Positions 46,098 to 56,887 are shown, counted from the stretch's first letter. The stretch: 64,000 bases of DNA from Roseibium suaedae (GCF_900142725.1 NZ_FRBW01000003.1:310001-374000), one strand, 5' to 3'. Made by a program: numbers and translations. Notes: a model not told the origin generated them from the letters alone.

Positions 46098-47267
46098 TCA
46101 CGGCCGCGTCTCAAACACCAGAACATCCTGCGGATCCGTGGACAAACCGACGTCCATGCCCACCTCGAAACCACCTCCGGGACGTGCCCGGGCCTGCAGC
46201 AACCTGTCGTGGCCCTCGACGCGAATGGCCAGAAGATCCATTTCGCCCACGAATCGTTTGGCCACGATGCGGCCCGTCACGCTGGTGCTTCCGGCCGGTT
46301 CCAGAACGATACCGTGCGGACGGACGCAGACCTCAAGGTCCGTTCCGACCGGCGCGCCATTGCCCTGGATCAGGCCGATCGGCGTTTCGATCCCATCGGA
46401 GGACACCCTGCCCTGCATCTGGTTGAGCTCGGAAAAGAACCGTGCGGCAAAGACATCGGCCGGATTGCTGTAAAGTTCCTCGGAGGTTCCGTGCTGGACC
46501 AGGCGGCCACGGCGCATCAGGGCAATCTTGTCGCCCATGCGCATGGCCTCTTCCGGATCATGGGTCACCACGATGCAGGTCGAGCGGGTTTCCCTCAGGA
46601 TCGACATGGTTTCCTCGCGCACACTGTCACGCAGGCGCCGGTCAAGGCCCGAGAACGGCTCATCCATCAGCAAGACACCCGGACGCGGCGCAATGGCGCG
46701 GGCCAGCGCCACGCGCTGCTGCTCGCCGCCTGAAAGCGCATGAGGATAATCCGCCGCGTAGCCTTTAAGGCCGACCCGCTCCAGCGAGGCCAGCGCCTCC
46801 CGCTCCGCAGCGTCCCGGGGCAGATCCTTCAGGCCGAAACAGACATTGTCCAGAATGGTCATATGCGGGAACAGCGCATAATCCTGGAACATCAGACCGA
46901 CGCCACGCTTTTCCGGCGGCACGAACCGGTTGGGACCCGCAACCTCCTGGCCATTGATCAGCACCCTGCCCCGGCTCTGGCGCTCGACACCGGCGGCAAT
47001 GCGCATGAGTGTCGTTTTGCCGCAACCGGAATGCCCCAGAAGACACAGAACTTCGCCCGGCGCGACCGAGAGGGAGAGGTCCACAACCGAGTCATTGCCG
47101 TCGTAGTCGTGGCAAATGCCGTCGAACACCAGCCCGGCCGCAATCGTCGCACGGGCCGTTCCACGGGTTCCCCAGTTCGGATCCCTGTCAGCACCTGAGG
47201 CATGGCTGCGCGAGAGATCTGCTGCCGTTTGGCCGTCTTTTCCCGTCTTCGGGTCTTTCAAGGTCAT
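46098..47267 (-). CDS. ABC transporter ATP-binding protein (FbpC/PotA-like), no permease nearby
   Basis: A 389-residue ATPase with Walker A GHSGCGKTTL, signature LSGGEQQRVALARAIAPRPG, Walker B LLMDEPFSGLD and a C-terminal TOBE-like domain with MQGRVSSDG. It belongs to the type that serves iron or polyamine importers. The N-terminal 40 residues are extra and low in complexity. The start overlaps the scpB stop by ATGA, and it lies between scpB and tatA. No permease or binding-protein gene is present in the window, so the partner is unknown. Confidence 0.88.
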   Translation of the reverse strand: MTLKDPKTGKDGQTAADLSRSHASGADRDPNWGTRGTARATIAAGLVFDGICHDYDGNDSVVDLSLSVAPGEVLCLLGHSGCGKTTLMRIAAGVERQSRGRVLINGQEVAGPNRFVPPEKRGVGLMFQDYALFPHMTILDNVCFGLKDLPRDAAEREALASLERVGLKGYAADYPHALSGGEQQRVALARAIAPRPGVLLMDEPFSGLDRRLRDSVREETMSILRETRSTCIVVTHDPEEAMRMGDKIALMRRGRLVQHGTSEELYSNPADVFAARFFSELNQMQGRVSSDGIETPIGLIQGNGAPVGTDLEVCVRPHGIVLEPAGSTSVTGRIVAKRFVGEMDLLAIRVEGHDRLLQARARPGGGFEVGMDVGLSTDPQDVLVFETRP

Positions 47268-47971
47268 GGAGTCTCGGTTTTCTGATCCAGATCCGTTTCA
47301 TCGAACAGGCCGCCTTCTTCCAGCGGATCCTCTTCCTCGGTCAGGTCCGGCGTGTCGTCCGGCGTCGGCACAAAGAACGAGGCAGGGATCGCGCTGTCAA
47401 GCAGGCCCGCCCCCTTCAGCTCTTCCAGCCCCGGCAGATCGCGGATGTTTTCCAGACTGAAATGCTGGAGGAACAGCTCGCTGGTGCCATAGGTCACGGG
47501 CCGCCCCGGCGTGCGGCGGCGGCCGCGCATGCGCACCCAGCCGGTTTCCAGCAGCACGTCCAATGTGCCCTTGGACGTGGATACGCCGCGGATTTCTTCA
47601 ATCTCCGCGCGGGTCACCGGCTGGTGATAGGCAATGATGGCCATGGTTTCCAGAGCCGCACGGGAGAGCTTGCGCTCCTCCTCCCGGTCCCGGCGCATGA
47701 GATAGGCGAGATCCTCGGCGGTTCTGAAGGCATATTTCCCGGCAACGCGGATCAGGTTGACCCCACGCACCGCATAGGTCCGCTGCAGTTCCGCCAGAAT
47801 GGCCGGAAGATCGCAGCTGCGTGGCAGGCGGTCCTTCAGCTCATCGACGGAGATCGGGTCGGCGGAGGCAAAGAGCAGCGCTTCCACCATGCGCATGCCT
47901 TCCCGGTCCCGGTCGCTGAGCGAAGGGCGGCCGCTTTCGGTAATCGTGAGCAGGTCTGCTTCAGATGCCAT
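47264..47971 (-). CDS. scpB: Segregation and condensation protein B
   Basis: Accessory subunit of the SMC-ScpAB condensin complex, acting in chromosome compaction. The ATG at 47971 gives 235 residues. Winged-helix domains span VEALLFASADPISVDELKD and ALETMAIIAYHQPVTRAEIEEIRGV, the family pattern. The start overlaps the end of scpA by 11 bp, suggesting coupled translation. Confidence 0.95.
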   Translation of the reverse strand: MASEADLLTITESGRPSLSDRDREGMRMVEALLFASADPISVDELKDRLPRSCDLPAILAELQRTYAVRGVNLIRVAGKYAFRTAEDLAYLMRRDREEERKLSRAALETMAIIAYHQPVTRAEIEEIRGVSTSKGTLDVLLETGWVRMRGRRRTPGRPVTYGTSELFLQHFSLENIRDLPGLEELKGAGLLDSAIPASFFVPTPDDTPDLTEEEDPLEEGGLFDETDLDQKTETP

Positions 47972-48773
47972 CCTGACGCTCCTTTGCTTTGGCGCGAATG
48001 TAGATCGGCGTGAAGGCCTCGCCCTGCCGGATCTCGATATGGCCTTCTCGCACCATTTCGAGGCTGGCCGAGAAAGTGCTCGCAATCACGGTTGCCCGGT
48101 CCTCATCGTCATAGAGATAGTCGCGCAAGTAATCGTTGATCGGCGCCCATTCCGCAATCCGGCCGACCAGTCTGGTCAACAGTTCCCGCGCCTCCTGCAG
48201 CGACCAGACATTGCGCCGGATGACCGTGTGGTGCGTAACAGATGTGCGCTGGCGCTGGGTCGCGTAGGCAGTCAGCAGCTCATAGATACTGGCCGACCAG
48301 ATGCTCTTGTGGTTGACGGATGTCGTTTCGGGATAGCCGCGCGCGAAGACATCGACCCCGAGCCGCGACCGCTCCATCAGCCGGGCAGCCACGTCGCGCA
48401 TTGCCTCCAGGCGGCGCAGACGGAAGGCAAGTGCTGCGGCCAGTTCTTCCCCCGACGGCTCGTCCTCACCCTTTTGCTCCGGGATCAGAAGGCGGGACTT
48501 CAGATAGGCAAGCCAGGCCGCCATGACCAGATAGTCGGCCGCCAGTTCCAGCCGCATCTTGCGGGCCTCTGTGACGAAATCGAGATATTGCTGCACCAGG
48601 GCCAGGATCGAGATCCGGGTCAGGTCCACCTTCTGGGTCCGGGCAAGGCTCAGAAGCAGATCGAGCGGACCTTCGAAGCCCTCGACATCGACCATGAGCG
48701 TGGGATCGGACGAGGCACGGTCCTCGCCCAATGCGGTGCTCAGGAGATCGACCTGATCATCATCGCTTGCCAT
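47961..48773 (-). CDS. scpA: Segregation and condensation protein A
   Basis: Kleisin subunit that bridges the SMC dimer in the condensin complex. The 270-residue protein has the N-terminal SMC-binding helix (VEGFEGPLDLLLSLARTQKV) and the C-terminal winged helix. The characteristic FEGPLDLLL is present. It sits between nagZ and scpB with overlap, in the order nagZ-scpA-scpB-tatABC common in rhizobial genomes. Confidence 0.95.
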   Translation of the reverse strand: MASDDDQVDLLSTALGEDRASSDPTLMVDVEGFEGPLDLLLSLARTQKVDLTRISILALVQQYLDFVTEARKMRLELAADYLVMAAWLAYLKSRLLIPEQKGEDEPSGEELAAALAFRLRRLEAMRDVAARLMERSRLGVDVFARGYPETTSVNHKSIWSASIYELLTAYATQRQRTSVTHHTVIRRNVWSLQEARELLTRLVGRIAEWAPINDYLRDYLYDDEDRATVIASTFSASLEMVREGHIEIRQGEAFTPIYIRAKAKERQDGI

Positions 48774-48887
48774 GCCCCAAACTCAGCCCCAGCTGCCGTA
48801 CTCAATCCGCAAACGGCTCCGGACACCTTACCGGGTCCCCATCATTGGCCGCTACGGATGTCCCAATCCTGTCCCGCCCCCCGGCGG

Positions 48888-49904
48888 TCAAACCAGGCTT
48901 TCGGTCAGGGTGCGGAACCGGGCCCAGGCCGCTCCGGCATCAAAGGCCGGATCCGGCGCCTTGAGCCAGCCAAGCGCCCGCTCGCAGCGCAGGCGGCTCA
49001 TCCCCGCCAGATCGGGCGCCACTTCCGCGACGGCCTCCATCTGGTCCAGTTCCCCATTGCAATGAAGCACAAGATCGCATCCTGCGGCAAAAGTTGCAGC
49101 GGATCTTTCCCGTATATCCCCACCAAGGGCCTTCATGTTGATGTCATCGCTCATCAGGACGCCATCAAAGCCCATCTGACCACGAATAATGCTGTCGATG
49201 ATGACCCGGCTCTGGGTCGCCGGCGCCTTCGGATCGATGACGGTGAACAGGAGATGGGCCGTCATGGCCATCGGATAGCTGCTCAGGGCCTTGAAGGGGG
49301 CGAAGTCTATGGCGTCCAGCTCTTCGCGCGGCGCGTCGACGCGCGGCAACTCCAGATGGCTGTCGACGGTCGCCCGGCCATGTCCCGGCAAATGCTTGAA
49401 GACCGGCAGTACGCCGCCCGCCAGAAGACCTTCGCAGGTTTCCTTGCCGAGTTTTGCCACCATGTCCGGCTCGTTGCCATAGGCCCGGTCACCGATGGCA
49501 TCGACCATGCCCGGCTGGCCGACATCGAGAAGCGGCAGGCAATCCACGTTGATGCCAAGAGACAGAAGCTCATGGGCGATCAGGCGCGCGCCAAGCCAGG
49601 CGGCTTCCTTGCCCCGGCCGGGATCGGCCCGGTAAAGGTCGCCGAAAAGCTTCTGCGGCGGAAAGGACGGCCAGTGCGGCGGGCGCAGGCGCATGACCCT
49701 GCCCCCTTCCTGATCAATCAGGACAGGCGCATTCTGACGCCCAACGGCCGCCCGGAAATCCTCAACAAGGGCCGCCACCTGCTCGGGATGATCGCAGTTG
49801 CGCCGGAACAGGATCAGACCCCACGGATCTTCCCTCGTGAAAAATGCCGTCTCTTCCGCCGTGAAGCGCAATCCGGCACAGCCGCTGATGAATGCCTTGG
49901 TCAT
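48888..49904 (-). CDS. nagZ: Beta-N-acetylhexosaminidase NagZ
   Basis: Cytoplasmic glycosidase of family 3 that removes GlcNAc from muropeptides in cell-wall recycling. The ATG at 49904 gives 338 residues. Signature KHLPGHGRATVDSHLELPRV carries the His of the His-Asp dyad, and GFDGVLMSDDINMKAL contains the catalytic Asp. It lies 114 bp upstream of scpA. A good match to GH3 NagZ. Confidence 0.94.
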   Translation of the reverse strand: MTKAFISGCAGLRFTAEETAFFTREDPWGLILFRRNCDHPEQVAALVEDFRAAVGRQNAPVLIDQEGGRVMRLRPPHWPSFPPQKLFGDLYRADPGRGKEAAWLGARLIAHELLSLGINVDCLPLLDVGQPGMVDAIGDRAYGNEPDMVAKLGKETCEGLLAGGVLPVFKHLPGHGRATVDSHLELPRVDAPREELDAIDFAPFKALSSYPMAMTAHLLFTVIDPKAPATQSRVIIDSIIRGQMGFDGVLMSDDINMKALGGDIRERSAATFAAGCDLVLHCNGELDQMEAVAEVAPDLAGMSRLRCERALGWLKAPDPAFDAGAAWARFRTLTESLV

Positions 49905-50019
49905 GAATTGGCTGTATCTGCGCGTTTGCCGCCGGTCAAGCAGGTGGTTGCACCGTGGTCTTGCGTCCGCTTGGGCGAACCGCGCATAAAGGGGCAAAGC
50001 CACCGGATCCGGAGACAAT

Positions 50020-51027
50020 ATGTACGCGCTTCCAGACAGCCCTCAGGGAACCATCCACTCCCTTCAGATTGCCTCGTCCCTGCTGGGGGCCAACATGCTC
50101 GGAGACAGGACAACACGCGAAGTCGCAGTCTATGTTCCGAACGGCCACAGCGGCGAAGGCCTGCCGCTTCTGGTCGACCTTGCAGGCTTCACCGGCAGCG
50201 GCCTTGGCCATATCGGCTGGAAGAATTTCGGCGAGAACCTGCCCGCCCGCCTGGACCGGCTGATCCATGAAGGCGCCCTGCCCCCGGTCGTCGTCGCCTT
50301 CCCCGATTGCTTCACCCGGCTTGGCGGCAACCAGTATATCGACAGTGCTGCCATGGGCCCCTGGGCAACCTATCTGACCACCGAGATGCTGGAGGCGGTG
50401 GAAAGCCGTTTCGGCTGCGGCGGCCCCGGTCTTCGCGCCTGTTTCGGCAAGTCTTCCGGCGGCTATGGCTCGCTGGTCCATGGCATGCTGCATGCAGATG
50501 TCTGGTCAGCCGTCGCCTGTCACTCGGGCGACATGGCCTTCGAGCTCTGCTATCTGCCGGACATGCCCGCAACGCTCAGAACCCTGCAGAAGAAGGGATC
50601 TATCGAGGATTTCGTCCGCGGATTTGAAGCGGGGCCGAAATATTCCGGCTCCGATATGCATGTGCTCATGACGCTTGCCATGGCGGCGACCTATGATCCG
50701 GCTCCGGGCGCTTTCTGCGGCATCCAGCTTCCTGTCGATCCGGAAACCTGCGAGCTGATCGCGGAACGCTGGAACACCTGGCTAAGCTGGGATCCGGTGC
50801 GCATGATGGACCGGCATGTCACGGCGCTCAAATCCCTCAAAGGCCTCTGGATCGATTGCGGCACTTTCGACCAGTACAATCTCCTCTATGGCGCGCGCCG
50901 CCTGACCCGCAAGCTTTGCGACACCAAGGTCCCGCATGTCTATGAAGAGTTCGAGGACAATCACTCGGGCATCGACTACCGCATGGATCTGAGCCTGCCT
51001 TATCTGGCCAAAGCCCTGCTCGGCTGA
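50020..51027 (+). CDS. Alpha/beta-hydrolase, esterase D/PHB depolymerase-like
   Basis: A 335-residue alpha/beta-hydrolase of the putative esterase family (PF00756). The nucleophile elbow GKSSGG places Ser145, and the catalytic His is probably in EDNHSGIDYRMD near residue 310. The acid residue may be in DCGTFDQYNLLY. The upstream ATG lies 115 bp from the divergent nagZ start. Substrate is unknown; relatives act on enterobactin-type or trehalose esters. A terminator follows. Confidence 0.85.
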   Translation: MYALPDSPQGTIHSLQIASSLLGANMLGDRTTREVAVYVPNGHSGEGLPLLVDLAGFTGSGLGHIGWKNFGENLPARLDRLIHEGALPPVVVAFPDCFTRLGGNQYIDSAAMGPWATYLTTEMLEAVESRFGCGGPGLRACFGKSSGGYGSLVHGMLHADVWSAVACHSGDMAFELCYLPDMPATLRTLQKKGSIEDFVRGFEAGPKYSGSDMHVLMTLAMAATYDPAPGAFCGIQLPVDPETCELIAERWNTWLSWDPVRMMDRHVTALKSLKGLWIDCGTFDQYNLLYGARRLTRKLCDTKVPHVYEEFEDNHSGIDYRMDLSLPYLAKALLG

Positions 51028-51054
51028 CGGCGCGAAACGGATCAAGAAAACAAG

Positions 51055-51082
51055 AAAGGCCGGAGCAATGCTCCGGCCTTTT
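51055..51082. terminator. Bidirectional intrinsic terminator
   Basis: A 12-bp stem (AAAGGCCGGAGC 51055-51066 with GCTCCGGCCTTT 51070-51081) has T/A runs on both sides. It lies between the convergent esterase and SPOR-protein genes. Confidence 0.8.
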
Positions 51083-51105
51083 CAATTTCGCAGACTGTTT
51101 CCGCC

Positions 51106-53604
51106 TTACTGGCGGCGGACGAAGCAGTCGCCGCCGGCGGCCTGAAGGCTTTCGCAGACTTGAATGGCCTCATCCTTGGAGCCGGCCGGAATGCGGGCAC
51201 GGTAGAAGGTGCCCTTGTCCGGAATTTCGGCTGCAACGATCACTGCGGAGCGTCCGCCAAGAACCGAAGGATACTTGCGCTGAAGCGCTGTATAGGCATC
51301 ACGGGCAGCCGCATCGGAGCGCTGCGAAGTCACCTGAACCACATAAGTGCCATCCGGAATGGAACCGCTGGACGGAGCCGCTGCTGCAGGCTGGGCAACA
51401 GCGGGAGCCTGGGCCTGAGTCTGAACCGGAGCCGTTCTGACCGGCGCTGCCGCCGGGTTGGTCAGGTCAAGCGGGCCACTGCGGACAGGAGCGGTCTGCT
51501 GCGGCGTGGCAGCTGCCGTGCGCACAGGCGCGGCAGGTTTGCCCTTCGGCAGGGCAGACGGGATTTCGCTTGCAGGCGGCTGTTCAACCGGCGTCAGGTC
51601 TGCAGCCGTTTGAGGCGTCCCCTCGGCCGGTGTTTCTCCGGTTTCAGCACCCGAAACGATCGCCGGGACAGCAGGTGCCGCGCCCGGAAGCGTTGTTCCG
51701 GGAAGAGACGTATCCGTGCCAGCGGGCGTTTCGGTCCCCGCGGCCGGTTGAGCCGGAGCGGTCGCAACACTGCGGATCGGAGCCGGAGCCCCGGAAGGCT
51801 CATCGCCCTCAATGATTGTTCCATCCGGACGCACGACGAGGGTCCGAACCTTCTTCGGACCGGACGGCACCAGCGGATCGCTGGTCACGACGCCAGCAGG
51901 AGCAGGCGGCAGTTCGGCCGGCTGGGTCTGCTCAGGCAGCACCAGGCGCTCGCGCGAGGGATCGGACGCATTGCTGCCAACCCGGTCATAGATCAGCTTG
52001 GAGCTCTGGTTCTCTTCCTTGGGCTGCTCTTCCGGATAAACCTTCAAGGGCTCTTCCAGGCCAGCGATCACCGGCGGAGCGCCATCCGGAACGCTGACGG
52101 AATTGTCCCCGGTCAGAAGCACAACAGCACCGCCGACCAGTGCAACGGCCAGCACGGCACCAGCCGCATAAAGCCCCTTGCGCGATCCCCCGCCATGGGG
52201 CGCAGCCTTCATTTCCCGTTCGGGATGAGGCGGCAGAACGCCCTGCTGGCCAATGGTCGGATCGCTCTCCTGCATGGCGCGGGCGACCGCATCCAGATCA
52301 TAACCACCCGGAGGGGGCGGAGCATCGTCTTCCGGCGTTTCCGGCAGCATGGCTGCTGCTGTCGGCCAGCTCATGTCATCGATGTCATCAGACACATCGA
52401 CCGGCGCGCGGCCCGAGGCCGGCTTGGCCTTTGCCGATGTCCCGAAATCAAGATCGGCAAAAAGCGCGTCAAAGTCCGGACCGGCAGAGCTGCGGGCTGC
52501 TGCTTGAGGCGCGGAAACATGAGATGCGGAATGCGATGCAGAGACTTCAGGCGCACGGTAGGAGGTCGCGGCAGCCTGCGTGTCGATGGACAATGCTGCG
52601 AAGAGATCGTCCTCATCGACCACCGACGCCTTGCGCGCCGGTGCCTGATAGGGCTCGTCCGCAGGGTCGTCCTCGTAAGCCTGAGCGGGCTCGGGCTCCT
52701 GGTCATACTGCCAGCCGCCCTGCTCCTGATCCCGGGAGCTGGAGGCGTAGGAGCTCACGGAAACGGCGGGCGCCTGATGAACCGGCTCGGCCTCGTAAGG
52801 CTCTTCAAATTCGGCTTCGGCTGGCGCAGACAGCTCATAGGCCGTCGCATAGGGATCGGCCGTCTCGGCCTCTTCCGGCCAGCTGTCGGCATAACCTGTA
52901 TCCGTTGCCTGCGCGCCCTGCGGCTCGGACTGAGCCTCAGCCCCGTCATAAGCGGTCACGTCATAGGCAGGCTCATAAGCGGCAGGGGCATCGGCAGCCT
53001 CATCGGCATAAACGGCAGGCTCGGCCTGAACGTCCTCTACCGCGTAGTCCTGTTCCGGATAGTCCACTTCCGGGCTGGCAGGCGCAACAGGATCGAAGCT
53101 CTGGCGCAGGGCGCCCATCAGCTCGTCTTCCAGTTCCGCCGTCAGGTTCTGCTCAAGGTCGAGCGAAACAGTGTTGCCAAGACGCGAGGCAGGCTGAACT
53201 TCATAGGCTGGGGCACTGGCGGCTGCAGGCTGATGGCTTGCCGCCACCGCCGCGCTCAGGCTCTCTTCAAGTCCCCAGTCATCCTCTGCTGCAACAGGCG
53301 CTTCTTCTGCCTGGACGTGCTGTTCCTGGACAGCTCCACCGAACTGCGGCTCGACGCGCTGTGGGACAACAGGCTCCGGGGCACCCCGGCTGAGAGTGTC
53401 GGTTTCTCCGCCCAAGTCATCAAGACCTGCGAAATAGTCGGTATTTCCAACGCGATTGCTCGTCACGCTGGCTCCCGCCTGCTTGTTCCGATTGACGATT
53501 CGGGCCAGTTCAACCAGCGGATCCTCCGCTGCGGACTGGTCCTCCTGCCCCACTGCGCGAGCCGTGGCACGTAAATCGGAGGTCGGACGTTCGTTTGCTG
53601 ACAT
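51106..53604 (-). CDS. Large SPOR-domain membrane protein
   Basis: The ATG at 53604 gives 832 residues starting MSANERPTSDLRA. A long acidic Ala/Pro/Tyr-rich cytoplasmic region (about 1-480) precedes one transmembrane helix (GLYAAGAVLAVALVGGAVVL). A Pro/Ala-rich periplasmic linker and a C-terminal SPOR domain follow, with GTYVVQVTSQRSDAAARDAY and ending GGDCFVRRQ. SPOR domains bind denuded glycan strands at division sites. It lies between argS and nagZ; an SPOR gene after argS is typical in alphaproteobacteria. The acidic half has repeated Tyr/Glu/Pro patterns and is probably disordered. Confidence 0.9.
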   Translation of the reverse strand: MSANERPTSDLRATARAVGQEDQSAAEDPLVELARIVNRNKQAGASVTSNRVGNTDYFAGLDDLGGETDTLSRGAPEPVVPQRVEPQFGGAVQEQHVQAEEAPVAAEDDWGLEESLSAAVAASHQPAAASAPAYEVQPASRLGNTVSLDLEQNLTAELEDELMGALRQSFDPVAPASPEVDYPEQDYAVEDVQAEPAVYADEAADAPAAYEPAYDVTAYDGAEAQSEPQGAQATDTGYADSWPEEAETADPYATAYELSAPAEAEFEEPYEAEPVHQAPAVSVSSYASSSRDQEQGGWQYDQEPEPAQAYEDDPADEPYQAPARKASVVDEDDLFAALSIDTQAAATSYRAPEVSASHSASHVSAPQAAARSSAGPDFDALFADLDFGTSAKAKPASGRAPVDVSDDIDDMSWPTAAAMLPETPEDDAPPPPGGYDLDAVARAMQESDPTIGQQGVLPPHPEREMKAAPHGGGSRKGLYAAGAVLAVALVGGAVVLLTGDNSVSVPDGAPPVIAGLEEPLKVYPEEQPKEENQSSKLIYDRVGSNASDPSRERLVLPEQTQPAELPPAPAGVVTSDPLVPSGPKKVRTLVVRPDGTIIEGDEPSGAPAPIRSVATAPAQPAAGTETPAGTDTSLPGTTLPGAAPAVPAIVSGAETGETPAEGTPQTAADLTPVEQPPASEIPSALPKGKPAAPVRTAAATPQQTAPVRSGPLDLTNPAAAPVRTAPVQTQAQAPAVAQPAAAAPSSGSIPDGTYVVQVTSQRSDAAARDAYTALQRKYPSVLGGRSAVIVAAEIPDKGTFYRARIPAGSKDEAIQVCESLQAAGGDCFVRRQ

Positions 53605-53676
53605 GGGCGTTTTGCTATCCGGCCTAAGGTTGCAGCCCGTTCCCAGCCGGAAACGGGCTATGACTTCCAAAAACTT

Positions 53677-55446
53677 TTAGCGCATCTCTTCAGGCGCTTC
53701 GACGCCCAGAAGCGCAAGACCTGAAGCAAGCACCAAGGAGACTGCACGAACCAAAGCAAGACGCGCTAGGGTTAATTTGGTGTCATTGGCGTTAATAAAC
53801 CGTAATTGAGGCATTTCCTTGCCTCTGTTCCAGTGACCATGCAAAGAGCTCGCAAGCTCATGCAGGTAGAACGCAATCCGGTGCGGCTCGTGGGTTTCTG
53901 CTGCAGCTTCAACGATCTTCGGCCATTCGGCCATCTTCGCAATCAGCTCCAGTTCCCCGATGTCATCCAGCGCGGAAAGATCAGCCGCAGCCAATACTGC
54001 ATCCGACATGTCTACACCCGGCAATTCTTCACCAGCCTGACGCAGGACCGAGCAGCAGCGGGCATGGCCGTATTGCACGTAGAAGACCGGGTTGTCCTTG
54101 GACTGTTCGGTGACCTTCTGGAAGTCGAAATCCAGCGGCGCATCGTTCTTCCGGTAGAGCATCATGAAGCGGACCGGATCACGGCCAACTTCATCCACCA
54201 CATCACGAAGCGTGACGAAGTTACCGGAACGCTTGGACATTTTGAACGGCTCACCAGCGCGGAACAGCTTCACGAGCTGGCACAGGCGCACGATGACTTC
54301 GGACCTGCCACCGGAGACAGCCTTGCCCACGGCCTGCAGACGCTTGACGTAGCCGCCATGGTCGGCGCCGAGGATGTAGATCATCTCGTCGAAGCCACGC
54401 AGGAACTTGTCGCGGAAGTATGCAACGTCGGCCGCAAAATACGTGTAGGAGCCGTCGGACTTCTTCAGGGCGCGGTCGGTGTCGTCACCATAGTCGGAAG
54501 CCTTGAAGAGGGTCTGCTCACGGTCTTCCCAGTCGTCCGGCACCTGCCCTTTCGGCGGCGGCAGCGTGCCTTCATAGATCAGGCCATCACCGCGCAGGGC
54601 TTCAATCATCTCATCGATCTTGGACGGGCCATTGCCTTCATGGGCATGAAGCGTGCGCTCGGAGAAGAAGACGTCATGCTTGACGTTGAGCTGCAGGAGA
54701 TCGTCCCGGATCATGTCCATCATCGCATCGATGGCAACGTTCTTCACGATCGGAAGCCACTCGTCTTCGGACATGTCCTTGAGAGCAGAACCGTGATCGG
54801 CAGCAAGCTTCTGACCGACCGGAACGAGATAGTCGCCCGGATAGAAGCCTTCCGGAATCTCACCGATATTCTCGCCGAGTGCCTCGCGATAGCGCAGGAA
54901 GGCGCTGCGGGCCAAGGTGTCGATCTGGGAGCCGGCATCGTTGATGTAATATTCGCGCACCACATCGTAACCGGCATAGTCGAGCAGGCTCGCCAGCGCG
55001 TCGCCGACAACGGCGCCACGGGTATGGCCAACATGCATCGGGCCGGTCGGGTTTGCGGAGACGTATTCGACGTTCACCTTCTTGCCGCTGCCCATCTTGG
55101 AGCGGCCGAAATCAAGCCCTTCGGCGACGACTGCAGCCAGAACCCGCTGCCACACGGCCGGGGCCAGGCGCAGGTTGATGAAGCCGGGGCCGGCAACGGA
55201 GACTTCCGTGATATCAGGGTCGGCGCGCAGCTTTTCGGCCAGCTTGTCAGCCAGATCGCGCGGCTTGACGCCTGCGGGCTTTGCCAGAACCATGGCCGCA
55301 TTGGTGGCCAGATCGCCATGCGCCGGATCGCGGGGCGATTCCACGGTCAAGCGGGAGATGTCCAGAGCGGATCCGTCAGTGGCCACCAGCTCCAGTCCGG
55401 CAACGGCAGCCTTCACCCTTTCGGCAAATTCAGCGAAGATATTCAT
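53677..55446 (-). CDS. argS: Arginyl-tRNA synthetase
   Basis: Charges tRNA-Arg. The ATG at 55446 (or two codons earlier at 55452) gives 589 residues starting [15 protein letters not shown], normal for the class. The HIGH-type motif is [17 protein letters not shown]; the KMSKS-type motif is [10 protein letters not shown]. The N-terminal additional domain and the C-terminal anticodon-binding domain are present. It is followed by the SPOR gene and preceded by dgt. Confidence 0.97.
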   Translation of the reverse strand: MNIFAEFAERVKAAVAGLELVATDGSALDISRLTVESPRDPAHGDLATNAAMVLAKPAGVKPRDLADKLAEKLRADPDITEVSVAGPGFINLRLAPAVWQRVLAAVVAEGLDFGRSKMGSGKKVNVEYVSANPTGPMHVGHTRGAVVGDALASLLDYAGYDVVREYYINDAGSQIDTLARSAFLRYREALGENIGEIPEGFYPGDYLVPVGQKLAADHGSALKDMSEDEWLPIVKNVAIDAMMDMIRDDLLQLNVKHDVFFSERTLHAHEGNGPSKIDEMIEALRGDGLIYEGTLPPPKGQVPDDWEDREQTLFKASDYGDDTDRALKKSDGSYTYFAADVAYFRDKFLRGFDEMIYILGADHGGYVKRLQAVGKAVSGGRSEVIVRLCQLVKLFRAGEPFKMSKRSGNFVTLRDVVDEVGRDPVRFMMLYRKNDAPLDFDFQKVTEQSKDNPVFYVQYGHARCCSVLRQAGEELPGVDMSDAVLAAADLSALDDIGELELIAKMAEWPKIVEAAAETHEPHRIAFYLHELASSLHGHWNRGKEMPQLRFINANDTKLTLARLALVRAVSLVLASGLALLGVEAPEEMR

Positions 55447-55554
55447 AATCATCCAACCTTTACGGGTGCCCTTCCGGACCCCCAAGTAGAACAGCCCCGC
55501 GCGCTGAAGACGTCGTCACGTCCAGTGCTGCAGGGTCTGAAGTCGAGAAGCGGC

Positions 55555-56808
55555 CTAACCCAAATCAGGGGTATCGTCAAATAATCTGCGGTGTTCGTCC
55601 ATGGCGAAGCGATCAGTCATGCCAGCGATATAGTCACAAACGCGCCTTGCCTTGACCTCCTCGGAGGCCACATCCAGTTCATTGCGCCAGGGTGCGGGCA
55701 TGTCGGCCGGATTCTGCATGAAGTAAGCAAAGAGCTCGCGCACAACCCGCGCAACCTGACGACGGACAGCCAGCACATCCTCATGCCGGTAGACCCTGGC
55801 AAAGAGGAAGCGCTTCACTTCCTTTTCCGCAATTTCCATGGCCGGGGAAAACCCGACCATGCAGCGGCCGCAAGCGCGGATCTCTTCCACGGACTTCGGG
55901 TTCAACTCCTTGAGACGGCGGAAAGATTCGGAAATGACATCCTCCACCATACGCGTGATGGAGCGCCGCACGATCTCGTGAATCCGCCGGTATTCCTCAA
56001 GCCCCGGATACTTGGCGTCAACTTCCGCCAGAATATCGGCAAGGAAAGGCACCGCCTTCATGTCCTCGACCGCAAAGAGACCGGCGCGCAGGCCATCATC
56101 AAGGTCATGAGCATCATAGGCAATGTCATCTGCGATGGCGGCGGCCTGCGCTTCCGCACTCGGCCAGCTCGACAGCAGCAGGTCCTGCTTGCCGGCATAT
56201 TCTCGGATGGCAAAGGGTAGCTGGCTGCCTGCAAACTTGCCAAGCGGCTTGCCGTCTTTCTCAATAAGCGGGCCATTATGCTTGACGAGCCCTTCAAGGG
56301 TTTCCCAGGCAAGGTTCAGACCGTCGAACTCCGCATAGCGATGCTCCAGACTGGTCACGACCCGCAGAGATTGGGCATTGTGGTCAAAGCCGCCAAAAGG
56401 CGCCATGCATTCATGCATGACATCCTCGCCCTCGTGCCCGAAGGGCGTGTGACCAAGGTCATGGGCGAGCGCAAGACACTCCGCCAGATCTTCATCCAGC
56501 CGCAAGGCACGCGCCAGAGAGCGGGCGATCTGGGAGACCTCGATCGTATGGGTCAGGCGGGTGCGGAAGTGATCGCCCTCATGATAGACGAAGACCTGTG
56601 TCTTGTGCTTCAGGCGGCGGAAAGCAGACGAATGGATGATCCGGTCACGGTCCCGCTGGAACGGCGTGCGGGTCGGGCTCTCCGGCTCGGGAAACAGGCG
56701 CCCGCGGCTCCTGGCCGGATCCTGTGCAAAAACCGCGCGCTCCTGGGCGCCATACCCTAATTCCAAATCCAATCTCGCCTCCGTTGGGGCTATATCCGCC
56801 GGGCTCAT
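55555..56808 (-). CDS. dgt: Deoxyguanosinetriphosphate triphosphohydrolase-like protein
   Basis: HD-domain hydrolase that cleaves dGTP or other dNTPs to nucleoside and triphosphate. The ATG at 56808 gives 417 residues. HD metal-binding residues are in [20 protein letters not shown] and [16 protein letters not shown]. Family motif [20 protein letters not shown] is at the start of the catalytic core. It lies between argS and the divergent erpA gene, a common rhizobial order. The shorter form typical of alphaproteobacteria lacks some E. coli regions. Confidence 0.95.
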   Translation of the reverse strand: MSPADIAPTEARLDLELGYGAQERAVFAQDPARSRGRLFPEPESPTRTPFQRDRDRIIHSSAFRRLKHKTQVFVYHEGDHFRTRLTHTIEVSQIARSLARALRLDEDLAECLALAHDLGHTPFGHEGEDVMHECMAPFGGFDHNAQSLRVVTSLEHRYAEFDGLNLAWETLEGLVKHNGPLIEKDGKPLGKFAGSQLPFAIREYAGKQDLLLSSWPSAEAQAAAIADDIAYDAHDLDDGLRAGLFAVEDMKAVPFLADILAEVDAKYPGLEEYRRIHEIVRRSITRMVEDVISESFRRLKELNPKSVEEIRACGRCMVGFSPAMEIAEKEVKRFLFARVYRHEDVLAVRRQVARVVRELFAYFMQNPADMPAPWRNELDVASEEVKARRVCDYIAGMTDRFAMDEHRRLFDDTPDLG

Positions 56809-56887
56809 GCAGGCCCCGCACATTGACGGCGGCGATGCGAACCCATACCTATCAGGGAAAGCGCCTCCCCCAATTCAAGGCTGCACC

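Noticed and set aside
51160-53574. An 804-residue plus-strand frame opposite the SPOR gene, plus a shorter frame at 52140-53393
   Set aside because: Arg/His/Gly-rich shadow of the low-complexity SPOR protein.
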